Positions 1 through 8,600 of a stretch of 17,589 nucleotides of DNA are shown here, piece by piece. Position 1 is the stretch's first letter. The number at the start of each line of letters is the position of its first letter. Origin of the DNA: Desulfobacteraceae bacterium (lineage in GTDB: Bacteria > Desulfobacterota > Desulfobacteria > Desulfobacterales > Desulfobacteraceae); the NCBI GenBank assembly GCA_022712835.1, contig JAFLJU010000242.1, positions 1-17,589 of the forward strand, in the 5' to 3' direction. A program made the position numbers and the translations under genes. The notes below the pieces were generated by a model. The model was given only the letters and a program-made list of their open reading frames with translations, searched no databases and was not told the DNA's origin.

Positions 1-1
1 G

Positions 2-706
2 ACCATGATCCATGAGCTCCAGGACCACCTGGCGGCTTTGGGGTTGCATATCTCTTCCATATCCCATGGGATCAAAGGAATTTTGACGGGTCTTGACGGC
101 GGGGATTATCTGATTTCCACAGGGATACAAAAAGAGGACACTACCCTTGTGGCCGACGGCTGGGAGATTGTTAAGGAAAAAATAGCAATGATCCGAAGAA
201 TGGTGTTGGATATATTATTCCATTCAAAGGACAGGGCACTGGAGTTGACATCCGTGGATGTTTTTGATTTTCTACAGGAGCTTGTCACCACCCTGGATCC
301 AAAAATGAAAAAAGCCGGGATTGTACTGACCTTGAATATTCCCCGCCCCGGAATCGAAATCTCCATGGATGAGTATGTGTTGTTACCTGCGTTTCTGGCC
401 ATTCTTGAAAATGCCATTGATGCCTGTGTTGCGGTGGGGCAGACCCAATCTCATCTGGAAATAAAAATAGATGTGGTTTTGACAAAGCAACGAAGCCTGT
501 TTAAAATCAGGGACAATGGCAAAGGACTTGCCAGGGATTTTCAAGAAGAAGTATTTTCTCTTTTTTATTCAGACAAGGGGGCAAAAGGCACCGGTCTTGG
601 ACTTTTTATTGCCCAAAGAGCGGTAAAACAGCACAAGGGAATTATAAAAATCGATTCTACCCCAGGAGAATATACGGAATTTTCCATCTCCCTTCCGGTC
701 CAATGA
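2..706 (+). CDS. Sensor histidine kinase, C-terminal part (5' truncated)
   Basis: This is the transmitter half of a two-component sensor kinase, which autophosphorylates on His and passes phosphate to a response regulator not seen here. Counting from the ATG at 5, a HisKA-like H-box (SISHGIKG) has the phospho-acceptor at H21. The HATPase_c fold shows the N-box LENAIDAC (N136), the G1 box DNGKG (D170) and the G2 box KGTGLGLF (G195). The reading frame stays open to the window edge, no ribosome site precedes the ATG at 5, and the H-box is too close to it for a full protein, so the sensor part must lie upstream. The H-box lacks the usual proline after the histidine. What is seen is a kinase core; the signal it senses cannot be told. 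Confidence 0.9.
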   Translation, partial: TMIHELQDHLAALGLHISSISHGIKGILTGLDGGDYLISTGIQKEDTTLVADGWEIVKEKIAMIRRMVLDILFHSKDRALELTSVDVFDFLQELVTTLDPKMKKAGIVLTLNIPRPGIEISMDEYVLLPAFLAILENAIDACVAVGQTQSHLEIKIDVVLTKQRSLFKIRDNGKGLARDFQEEVFSLFYSDKGAKGTGLGLFIAQRAVKQHKGIIKIDSTPGEYTEFSISLPVQ

Positions 707-730
707 TTTAAAAAAAAACTGCCAAGGGTT

Positions 731-778
731 GACCAGCCGAAAAATAGATCAACCGAAAAATAGATCAACCGAAAAATA
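731..778. repeat. 16-bp tandem repeat, three copies
   Basis: Three head-to-tail copies of a 16-bp unit (gatcaaccgaaaaata; the first copy has two substitutions) start at 731, 747 and 763, and a degenerate fourth begins at 779. They fill much of the 119-bp gap between the kinase and the hydrolase gene. No function can be read from the sequence; the repeat could bind a protein or be a replication-slippage product. Confidence 0.85.
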
Positions 779-825
779 AATTAACCAACACCATGGATCT
801 CGTTGGTTACAGATAAAGGATCACC

Positions 826-1524
826 ATGCACATAAAACAATTTAGATATTCAACGGATAATTTTGGGTACCTTGTTTTTTCAGATACACAGGGGGTTGCC
901 ATTGACGGGGGAAACCCAAGTGAGCTCCTTGATTTTGCCAAGGATCGGAGGGTTGCCATAAAATATGTAACCAATACCCATTTTCACCAGGACCACACCG
1001 GTGGAAACGCCGCGCTCCTGGAAAAGACAGACGCCCTGTTTCTGGATTGCCGGACGGTTACGGAATGCCAAAAGATAACCCTGAATGCTGAAACCATTGA
1101 GATCATTCCAACACCGGGTCATACAAAGGATGATGTTTGTTTTAAGGCGGATGATTTTCTGGTGACCGGGGATACCCTGTTTAATGGGACGGTGGGAAAT
1201 TGTTTTTCAGGCGATTTAAGCCTCTTTTTCAGATCTTTAAAAACACTGCTCTCCTTTCCAGGGGAAACAAAAATCTATGCAGGCCATGATTATGTGCAGG
1301 AATCCCTGAATTTTGCCGTAACCATAGAAGCGGATAATCCGAACATTACGACCTATCTTCAAACTTATGATCCAAGCCTTGTTGTTTCAACATTGGCCGA
1401 TGAATTGTTGGTAAACCCCTATCTTAGGTTTAACGACCCGGGTATGATAGCCTTGATAGAAAAAAAGAAAATGCCCGTTGCCACAGAGGAACAGCGGTTT
1501 ATCTCCATCATGGAAATATATTGA
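826..1524 (+). CDS. Metallo-beta-lactamase-fold hydrolase, glyoxalase II-like
   Basis: A 232-residue binuclear metal hydrolase, probably a thioesterase of the hydroxyacylglutathione hydrolase (GloB) type. The metal ligands are visible: THFHQDH (H52, H54, D56, H57), H99 in PTPGHT, D116 in GDTLF and H154 in YAGHDY. The C-terminal NPYLRFNDPGM resembles the end of GloB proteins, which are about 250 residues long. An AAAGGA ribosome site lies a few bases before the ATG. It lies downstream of the kinase and upstream of the polyamine genes on the same strand. Sulfate reducers may use another low-molecular-weight thiol in place of glutathione, so the true thioester substrate is open. The fold and metal site are sure; the glyoxalase II role is an inference. 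Confidence 0.85.
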   Translation: MHIKQFRYSTDNFGYLVFSDTQGVAIDGGNPSELLDFAKDRRVAIKYVTNTHFHQDHTGGNAALLEKTDALFLDCRTVTECQKITLNAETIEIIPTPGHTKDDVCFKADDFLVTGDTLFNGTVGNCFSGDLSLFFRSLKTLLSFPGETKIYAGHDYVQESLNFAVTIEADNPNITTYLQTYDPSLVVSTLADELLVNPYLRFNDPGMIALIEKKKMPVATEEQRFISIMEIY

Positions 1525-1591
1525 TTTCTCCTTTGTAAGCCATTGATTAATTCTCAATTGTTCTTAACTTAGTAAGAAATTTATGTCTTCT

Positions 1592-1620
1592 GCTCGTCCC
1601 GCTGTCACAGGCAGGAGAGC
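1592..1620 (+). promoter_or_regulatory. Stem-loop in the speD leader
   Basis: An inverted repeat can fold as GCTC/GAGC, then TCC/GGA, then CTG/CAG with a TCA loop, separated by a bulge and a small internal loop. It ends about 24 bases before the GGAG of the preferred speD ribosome site. It could tune speD translation or mRNA stability, but a role is inference only. It matches no riboswitch class that I recognise. Confidence 0.4.
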
Positions 1621-1657
1621 GGTTAGATATTTCTATCGATTTTTGGAGATGGCGTTA

Positions 1658-2527
1658 ATGCTTGATAAAAATATTAAACTTTCAGCCGATTCCCAGAAGC
1701 CTGTATTCGCCCTGGGTCGGCAGCTTACCATTGAATACTATGACTGCGGGCAGGATCTTCTGGTCAACAAAGATACCGTTGAAAAAGCGTTGCTCAAGGG
1801 TGCCAATGATAGCGGTGCCACCATTATCAGTTCCTCTTTTCATCAGTTTGACCCCCAGGGGGTGAGCGGGGTGGTGATTATTGCAGAGTCCCACTTCACT
1901 GTGCATGCATGGCCGGAACATGATTATGCCGCCGTTGACATATTTACCTGTGGCGACAAAATCAATCTGGATGTTGCCATCCATTCCATGGAGGACTCCT
2001 TTGGTGCCGGGCGGGTGGTGATTTCTTCAGATCAGAACAGAGGACTTGTTTCGTCTCCCCCTAAATCAGAACCGAAACCAGAATTAAATACTCTAAAAGA
2101 TAGGAACACACTGCCCATTTCCTGGAAAAAGGCCTATGACAAAAAGGATCCCTGGGGAGTGTTAACCTCGGTGGATATTTATGATTGTGTCCCGGAAATC
2201 CTGGGAGATCCCAAAATGATTGAAAAATTTGTGACGGCGCTTTGTGAAACCATTGGAATGAAACCCCTGGGTAACTGCCGGGTGGTCCGGTTTGGAGCTG
2301 ATGAGATTGGAGCGGATGAGATTGGAGGAGATGAAAAGGCAGACGGGTATTCCATGACCCAGCTCATTGAAACATCTCTGATTTCAGGACATTTTGTTAA
2401 TGCAACCCATACGGCATACCTGGATATTTTCTCCTGCAAGTTTTATGAACCCCGGGATGTGGCCCAGTTTGCCATGTCATTTTTCAAGGGGGGACACTAC
2501 AAAATGCAAATAGCCCTGCGTCAATAA
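1658..2527 (+). CDS. speD: S-adenosylmethionine decarboxylase proenzyme with a second SpeD-like domain
   Basis: Domain 1 (about residues 12-125) is a bacterial AdoMet decarboxylase, which makes decarboxylated AdoMet for spermidine synthesis. Self-cleavage is expected between E77 and S78 in IIAESHF, with S78 becoming the pyruvoyl group; H83 and C98 complete the triad, at the +5/+20 spacing known for the Thermotoga enzyme (S63/H68/C83), and W85 follows H83. After a linker, domain 2 (about 160-289) repeats the fold: LIETSLISGH with S240, H245 and C260 at the same +5/+20 spacing, but Thr replaces Glu before the Ser and the Trp is gone. The start at 1658 is preferred over the in-frame ATG at 1583 because TTGGAG ends 9 bases before it and the extra 25 residues cover a leader hairpin. 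speE follows after 67 bp. Typical bacterial SpeD is about 120-140 residues, half this length. Confidence 0.92.
   Translation: MLDKNIKLSADSQKPVFALGRQLTIEYYDCGQDLLVNKDTVEKALLKGANDSGATIISSSFHQFDPQGVSGVVIIAESHFTVHAWPEHDYAAVDIFTCGDKINLDVAIHSMEDSFGAGRVVISSDQNRGLVSSPPKSEPKPELNTLKDRNTLPISWKKAYDKKDPWGVLTSVDIYDCVPEILGDPKMIEKFVTALCETIGMKPLGNCRVVRFGADEIGADEIGGDEKADGYSMTQLIETSLISGHFVNATHTAYLDIFSCKFYEPRDVAQFAMSFFKGGHYKMQIALRQ
2294..2335 (+). repeat. In-frame 15-bp tandem repeat inside speD domain 2
   Basis: A 15-bp unit (ggagctgatgagatt) is duplicated with one mismatch at 2309 and followed by a partial third copy. It encodes the acidic loop GADEIGADEIGGDE just upstream of the domain 2 Ser240 site. The length is a multiple of three, so the frame is kept; it looks like a loop expansion by slippage. 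Confidence 0.85.
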
Positions 2528-2594
2528 TTTAAGAGGCTTATACCCGGCACAGGGACACCCCCCTATCCAGGTAAACAGCAACAAAAAATGATAT

Positions 2595-3461
2595 ATGAAA
2601 AATCTAAACAAAATTAAAAATGGCTGGTTTTCGGAAATTTGTCCCGGGTGGTCCGGGGTTGCCCTCTCCTTTGAAATTATGGAAACCCTTTACAGCCAAA
2701 AAAGTCGCTTCCAGCAAATTGATCTGTACCAGACAAGGCATCATGGCAGGATGTTGGTGTTGGACGGTATTATCCAGCTTACCCAGTTTGATGAATTCGC
2801 CTACCAGGAAATGCTGGCCCATGTTCCCTTGTTCGCCCATCCGGACCCGAAGGATATTCTGCTTATTGGCGGAGGGGATGGGGGGATTCTAAGGGAAATC
2901 GACCGCCATGATCGGGTGGAAAAAATTGATTTTTGTGAAATAGATGAAACCGTCATTGCGGTCTCAAAAGAGTTTTTACCCGGGCTTGCCTGCGGATTTA
3001 ATGATCCCAGGGTAAATGTTCATATCGGGGATGGCAATGCCTTTGTGAAAGATAAAAAAACGGCCTATGATGTGATTATCGTGGATTCATCAGACCCAAT
3101 AGGTCCTGGTGAGACGCTGTATAATAAAGCCTTCTATAAAAGCCTTAAAAATGCACTCAAACCCGGTGGCATTATTGCGACCCAGGGGGAATCTATCTTC
3201 ATGCATCAGGAATGGGTTTCCACCTTGGCCAGGATAACCCGGGAATTATTTCCAGTCCAGGCCTATGCCAATATTCAAGTGCCCACATACCCTGGTGGAA
3301 ACATTGGCATTTGTATGGGCTCTTTGGGGCCAACGCTTACCACACCGGCCCGTCAGATTTCCCACGAAATGCAGGACCAACTTAAATATTATACCCCGCA
3401 AATACACGAAGCTGCTTTTGTCCTGCCTTATTTTGCGGAAAAGCTGTTCAAAGAGGCGTGA
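2595..3461 (+). CDS. speE: Spermidine synthase
   Basis: A 288-residue cytosolic aminopropyltransferase, which moves the aminopropyl group of decarboxylated AdoMet to putrescine. The N-terminal small domain has WFSEI and the IDLYQTRHHGRMLVLDG strand pair; the Rossmann domain has IGGGDGG (G92-G97) for the nucleoside and DSSDPIGPGETLY with D164 and D167, matching the catalytic and amine-binding Asp positions of known SpeE. FDEFAYQEML and YPGGNIG are also typical. The length is normal. The ATG has only a weak ribosome site, so translation may rely on coupling with speD, 67 bp upstream. It is the direct metabolic partner of the preceding gene. Putrescine is assumed as acceptor; a different diamine cannot be ruled out from sequence. 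Confidence 0.95.
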   Translation: MKNLNKIKNGWFSEICPGWSGVALSFEIMETLYSQKSRFQQIDLYQTRHHGRMLVLDGIIQLTQFDEFAYQEMLAHVPLFAHPDPKDILLIGGGDGGILREIDRHDRVEKIDFCEIDETVIAVSKEFLPGLACGFNDPRVNVHIGDGNAFVKDKKTAYDVIIVDSSDPIGPGETLYNKAFYKSLKNALKPGGIIATQGESIFMHQEWVSTLARITRELFPVQAYANIQVPTYPGGNIGICMGSLGPTLTTPARQISHEMQDQLKYYTPQIHEAAFVLPYFAEKLFKEA

Positions 3462-3466
3462 TTGAA

Positions 3467-3889
3467 ATGGATGACCCCCTGGAAATAAAATTGATTAAAA
3501 TCGCTTGCCTGGATGATCTTCTTGCCTTGTATATCGATGCGGGATGGCTGCCCAAAAATTATGGGGAATCCACTGACTTCCTAGAGCATATTGTGACCGA
3601 CTCCGCTCTTTTTGCCGGCGCGTTTTTAAATAAAAGGATGATCGGCATGGGAAGAGCCCTTTCCGATATGGCAAGTGATGCTTATATTCAGGACGTTGCT
3701 GTTTTAAATGAATTTCAGGGCAGGGGGATTGGAAAAAAAATCATCCAAACACTGATCACCGAGTTGCAAAAAAACGGTGTGGACTGGATCGGTCTGATAG
3801 CGCAACCCGGAACCAGCGGTTTCTATGAAAACTTAGGGTTCCAGGTGCTTGAGGGACATGTCCCCTTAAAATTAAAGGACAACAAATAA
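3467..3889 (+). CDS. GNAT family N-acetyltransferase
   Basis: A small acyl-CoA-dependent acetyltransferase of about 140 residues. Motif A is clear: YIQDVAVLNEFQGRGIGKKII with the Q-x-x-G-x-G pyrophosphate loop, followed by GVDWIGLIAQPGTSGFYENLGFQ, the usual C-terminal motif B with the FYENLGF end. The ATG at 3467 is preferred because AAGAGG lies 10 bases before it; an alternative GTG at 3458 overlaps the speE stop codon. The gene is thus coupled to speE, and its own stop overlaps the next start (TAATG). The operon position makes a polyamine or related amine a reasonable substrate, but nothing in the sequence proves it, and many GNAT proteins of this size act on amino acids or proteins. Confidence 0.85.
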   Translation: MDDPLEIKLIKIACLDDLLALYIDAGWLPKNYGESTDFLEHIVTDSALFAGAFLNKRMIGMGRALSDMASDAYIQDVAVLNEFQGRGIGKKIIQTLITELQKNGVDWIGLIAQPGTSGFYENLGFQVLEGHVPLKLKDNK

Positions 3890-4860
3890 TGCAAGCCAGA
3901 TGTGAGAAAGTCGCGTGTGAACCAGAGCAATATATAACCTTTCCGACGCCATGCCGTTTTAAGCTTGCGGATCAGGAATTGATTCGATCCTATATCGATC
4001 GATTCAATCCTGAGTCCTGTGAATTTAATTTTTCAAATCTTTTTTGTTGGCAGGAAGTCTATGACTATTCATGGTTCACTTTCAAGGGAAGACTGGTAAT
4101 TTATGACGGGGTCAATAAATGTGGGTTCATGCCATTGGGAGAGACGCTTTTGCCCGATGAATTGCAAGAGTTGTCACACCAATTGGTTTTTATGGGTTTT
4201 GAACCGGATATCAGTATTTTCCCAAAAGAATTTGTGGTGGCCCATCCGGGTCTTGAGCAGTTCTATACCATCCGGGAAGAACGGGATCATGCCGAATATA
4301 TTTACCAGGTTGACAAGCTGGTTGATCTGACAGGGGTCAAACTCCATAAAAAAAGAAATCTGATTTCTCAGTTCAAACGGAAAAACCAGGAGTATTCGGT
4401 AACCCCCTTGAAAAGTCAAGATCCTAGCACCATCCTGGACTTTGCCAGACAATGGCTGGAAGCCGGAAATAATCGATCCAAGGATCTATCCAAGGATCTG
4501 AACGACGAACTTACGGCCATGGAAAAAGCCTTTGATCATTTTGATAGTCTGGGATTTGAAGGAATTGGGCTATGGGTAAAAGACAGTCTGGTGGCCTTTT
4601 CTGTTTTCAGCCGTTTGAATCATGATACCTATAATGTTCAGTTTGAAAAATCCGATATGGCGTTTAAAGGGGCGGCCCAGGTCATCAACCAGGAAACCGC
4701 CAGATATCTACAAAACAAGTGTCGCTATATTAACCGGGAGCAGGATCTGGGTATCAAGGGGTTGCGCCAGGCAAAGCTTTCCTATGATCCGGAGCGCCTA
4801 ATTGTTCCCCATACCCTGATATTTAAAGATAGAAACCATTCCATCAGATCCATCCGGTAG
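3889..4860 (+). CDS. DUF2156 protein, phosphatidylglycerol lysyltransferase C-terminal-like
   Basis: A 323-residue soluble protein made of two GNAT-like lobes, as in the catalytic part of MprF-type aminoacyl-tRNA:lipid transferases. The family signature near the end is strong: YINREQDLGIKGLRQAKLSY. Other recognisable pieces are ESCEFNFSNLFCWQEVY near residue 45 and HKKRNLISQFKR near the middle. No membrane segment is present, so it is not a whole MprF flippase-synthase. It overlaps the preceding GNAT gene by one base (TAATG), so the two are translated together. The substrate of this stand-alone family is not known; transfer of an amino acid or acyl group to a lipid, peptide or amine is inferred from fold only. 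A 12-bp in-frame duplication at 4476-4499 gives SKDLSKDL. Confidence 0.8.
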   Translation: MQARCEKVACEPEQYITFPTPCRFKLADQELIRSYIDRFNPESCEFNFSNLFCWQEVYDYSWFTFKGRLVIYDGVNKCGFMPLGETLLPDELQELSHQLVFMGFEPDISIFPKEFVVAHPGLEQFYTIREERDHAEYIYQVDKLVDLTGVKLHKKRNLISQFKRKNQEYSVTPLKSQDPSTILDFARQWLEAGNNRSKDLSKDLNDELTAMEKAFDHFDSLGFEGIGLWVKDSLVAFSVFSRLNHDTYNVQFEKSDMAFKGAAQVINQETARYLQNKCRYINREQDLGIKGLRQAKLSYDPERLIVPHTLIFKDRNHSIRSIR

Positions 4861-4869
4861 GGGGGGGGG
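4860..4869 (+). repeat. Run of ten G
   Basis: A homopolymer of ten G begins with the last base of the DUF2156 stop codon. It lies outside coding sequence, so slippage here would not change a protein. Miscounting by the sequencer is possible. Confidence 0.8.
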
Positions 4870-4915
4870 ATATTTTGTTTTCAACCATTCTTTTTTAACG
4901 GGACGGGTGAAGATC

Positions 4916-5398
4916 CTAGGGCGTTGTTGGGTAAATGACCTGACCCCTTGACGTAAAGGAAATTCCTTGCTGGGATTGAGTTCCGATCATGATGGACTCG
5001 ACGATGGGAGGATTTGTCTGTTTTTCTGATGACCATTTGACGATAAAATTTGCCCCGGATCCACCTTCATCTTCCTTTGATTTAATAATGTATCGGGTGG
5101 ATTCCAAGGACGACAGGTATATGGGTGTGTCCAGATACTGTTTGACCAGTTTTCCTTTGGTTCCGTAATAATCAACGGCGGTGAGGGTGATGGTGTGGAC
5201 AGGATCTATATTGCGAATGCTTAAGGTAACAGTGAGCCGATAGGGATTGGCCTTGTTGCCGATATAAATATGAGAATACGCAGGAACATATAGGGTTTGT
5301 CCTTCTGATAATTTACCGATCTCATCGGCCTGAACCTGAAAGGCACCTGTGAAAATAAAAAAAAAGATCATTGCCCGCCATATATGTTTTTTTCCCAT
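4916..5398 (-). CDS. DUF3124 periplasmic protein
   Basis: A 160-residue exported protein of unknown function. Residues 1-24 form a signal peptide (basic MGKKH, hydrophobic IFFFIF core, cleavage likely after QVQA). The mature part is a beta-rich single domain with family features: LYVPAYSHIYIG, LSIRNID, VDYYGTKGKLV, SGANFIVKW and IMIGTQSQQGISFTSRGQV. It has no cysteine pair and no lipobox. The start is supported by AGGAG 7 bases upstream. It faces the DUF2156 gene tail to tail and follows the AsmA gene by about 240 bp on the same strand. The family is widespread in environmental proteobacteria and cyanobacteria; no reaction is known. Confidence 0.85.
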   Translation of the reverse strand: MGKKHIWRAMIFFFIFTGAFQVQADEIGKLSEGQTLYVPAYSHIYIGNKANPYRLTVTLSIRNIDPVHTITLTAVDYYGTKGKLVKQYLDTPIYLSSLESTRYIIKSKEDEGGSGANFIVKWSSEKQTNPPIVESIMIGTQSQQGISFTSRGQVIYPTTP

Positions 5399-5432
5399 TA
5401 AATTTCTCCTGAATATTGGGTTGTGGATTTAT

Positions 5433-5458
5433 CCTGATGATAAGGCCTGATGATAAGG
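5433..5458. repeat. 13-bp perfect tandem duplication
   Basis: Two head-to-tail copies of cctgatgataagg lie about 35 bp upstream of the DUF3124 start, in its leader or promoter region. The rest of the 244-bp gap between the DUF3124 and AsmA-family genes (5399-5642) shows no gene, no convincing promoter and no clear terminator for the AsmA-family gene. Confidence 0.85.
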
Positions 5459-5642
5459 ATTGATACAATTAATGAAAATTTCTAACAGGTCTGTTGGATT
5501 AACACCAGTACTTTCTTAATTATCCTTTCAAAAGTGCAATGGTTGAATTTGAGCTAACCTGTACCACCACCGGACTGTTGTGTATACAATTAGCGGAACG
5601 GATTTGCCATTGAAACAGCCGGAGGCATGATAGGGAAAAAAA

Positions 5643-8600
5643 TTACTCGTTCTTGAAATTTTTTATGGATATCAGCTTCATTGGCGCATGAAGGGTTTCT
5701 TCCATGATTTTTGTTAACTCATATTTTACAGCTGATGCAGACAGTGGGATAACCCGGATATCATCGATATGCCCTTTGATGCTGATGGGGATGGTGGTAA
5801 TGGTCTGCATAAGTCTACCAACCAAGGGGATATATCCCAAAATATTTGTTATGGTTTTTTGGGGTGCGACCAGCAGGGTGAGATCGACTTGTTGATCAAT
5901 AAGATCGATTTCACCGGTCCCGATCATTGTTAAATCATCCGCGTCCAATAAAAATTTTTCATACTGCATTTTTCCGTCCTGTAACGAGACCCGAGCTTGG
6001 AAATGTTTAAACCCCATGCCTTGCTTTGTCATTTTGTCAGCCGTTAGGCTGTTTGTTAGGACCTTTCTGGCATTGAGAAACCGAATGACGTTGAGCAGAA
6101 TGATATCCTGATAGAAATGGCCATCGGAAATATCGATGTCAATCTGGCCGGTTGTGGATTTAAGAAGGTTCTTTATCCGGTCATTTCCCTTAATAACCCC
6201 TTTAACATAAAAGGTTCCATCGACTTTTATAGGCTTGTTGAGCAAACAATCTAAGGTTTCATTTAATTGTTTATCCTCAACCCTAGGTTTTAGGTTAAAC
6301 TCGAGACCGTGCTGGGAAATCTTGATGGTGCCTGGGGTGGAAATGCCGCATAGCTTGGTGTCCTTGAGGGTGATGTCCGCCATATTGGCAAGAATCTTGA
6401 TATCTGCATTGAGGGGTTGGATCGTTAGCATCTTGGTTCTAACTTTGTGGGCTTTTAGCCGAATGTCTCCTGTGAGCTGAATGGGAAGAGACGGTCGGGC
6501 TTTCTCTTTATTGGGTGATTTGTCCAGGGTATCAAGATGGGCAACTATTTTTTCCAGATTTATCATATCAGCGGTTATGTCCAGATCCACCAGAAGTGAT
6601 TCAGAGGTGCCAGGTGTTATCTTTCCTGATAACAGAAGATCTGTATCATTCCAAAAAAGGTCTGCGGACTCGATCGTTATGGTATCTTTTTCTCCCTTGA
6701 CGGCAATTTTGTGGATAGACAAAGGAGGGGATAGGGGAATATCCAGGTTCTCGGCCTTAAGTTCCCCATCAAAACGAACCTTGTATGGGGGGATCAGGTT
6801 CACGTGAGTCCGGGTATTGCCGGTAATCATACCATTGAGAGGGGAAGAGGTATGGAACAATCGGCCCAAAGTGGATTCATGGAGTATACCGTCAAAGGAG
6901 AGATCAAGTGACTTTTTTTTTCTTGAATCGGTAAGGTTGGAACGGGCATGATCTGAACCGGAAATGTATGAACCCGCAAGCGTTGCCAGAAAGGTTTGAT
7001 CCTGGATGGTCAGTTTTTTAAAAATTACTTCATCGGGGGAAATACTAAAATCGGCAAATAATGCGATTCCATCTTGAAAATCAAGGGTTGCTTTAAGTGT
7101 TTTCTTCCCTTGATTGGAATAGTCAATTTGTGATGGACCAAAAGATAGGGGCCGAAGTTTCAACCAATCTGGCAGGTCGGCATATTGTGAAAGCCAATCG
7201 GTGATTTTGGGTCCTGTTTGTCCCATAAAGGTCCAACTGGCATCTGCATTAAGTCCTTGAATATACTGTCGGTGAATACCCGATAGGGACATTGACGCAT
7301 CAAGCATGCTTACTTTTGCGTCCGTGTATTCAAGTGTTTGGGGAGTCGCCGTAAATTTTAAAAAGGCGATGTTCAAAGGACCAGGCTGGGCGGGAAGATT
7401 TTGGATGGTAAAATCTTCCACCTGGCCTGCAATCTTGAATGTCCATTGTCGAAAATCTTCCCGCGGACTGTTCAGCGGACCTTCCAGTGAGACCTTTGAT
7501 AATTGGAGAATCCCTTTGCCCCCGCCAAAATAATCGGAGACTTTTTTGGCCTTTTCATGGGATGAAATCCATGGCAGTAGCTCCGGTACAAGAATACGAC
7601 AGGTTCCAGCGTTAACCTTGAGCGCCTTTGTTTTCCAAAGGTCAAGGCTACCTGCAAAATCGGCAAAAGTGGAGGTGCCGATCAAACCATCCAGATGCTT
7701 CCATCCTATCGTATTCCCATCATAGGTGATACTGCCATTGGTTATGGATAAGGGATAGGGAATCTTTTGGTAATGCCCAGACACTGCAAGATCCCTTGCA
7801 AAAACAGAAACTTTTAATTGATTCATATCACCTGCCAGGTTTAATTTAACTTTGCCGTTTCCATGAATATTCTGGATTTGCGCCAGTTCATTTTTAAAAT
7901 CTCCATCCTTCACAATGCGTGTCATGATCGCTGGAATATCTGCCATATCGGCCAAAATTTGGGTTTGGGCATCGATGGACATCACCTCTTGAGTAAGATC
8001 CAGCTTTAACCTGCCTTCCTGGAAGGATGAGTTACCCCATCGGGCCTGGATATTTTCCCCTGTTAGTATGCCTTGGGAAATTTTGACATCGCCTGAAGCA
8101 GCATCCAATTCCAGGTCAGTACCCGGAATTTTAATGTTTGCATCCCTTATTTGACCCAAAATTTCAAGTCTTTTTATATTTCCAAACTCCGTTAGTCTGT
8201 TTGCCTGACCAGACACCTTTATCAGCGGGATATTTCCTTTTTTTAATATGTCAAAAACGGTTCGGACAGCGGTATTGTCTCTGGTCATTGAAAGAACCAT
8301 TGAACGGGTGGAACTGATATCAAGGTTTGAGCCTGCAAGTTTCAGGACAAATTTGGGTTCTTGTTCAGAAATTATGAAATCCCCGGATAACCGCATCAGT
8401 GGATTGCCCATTAAAAGTTCGGTTAGGGAGAGGGTGGCAGAATCATTATTGAAGCCAAAACTGCTCGAAAGTTTCCGGATATTCACATTTGCCGTCTGGC
8501 CTGAATATTCCAGGTGGATGTCCGGGGAGACAAGATGAATAACAGCCTTACCCGATTCGTGCTTTATCCTGGAAAAGTCCATGGAGAGGTCTATTGTCAA

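Noticed and set aside
4860..4869. Poly-G tract as a phase-variation switch
   Set aside because: It lies after the stop codon, between convergent genes, and cannot change a reading frame or an evident promoter.
5399..5642. Possible gene or promoter in the gap between the DUF3124 and AsmA-family genes
   Set aside because: No frame with a ribosome site, and candidate TTGCAC and TTGAAA boxes lack a matching -10 at proper spacing.
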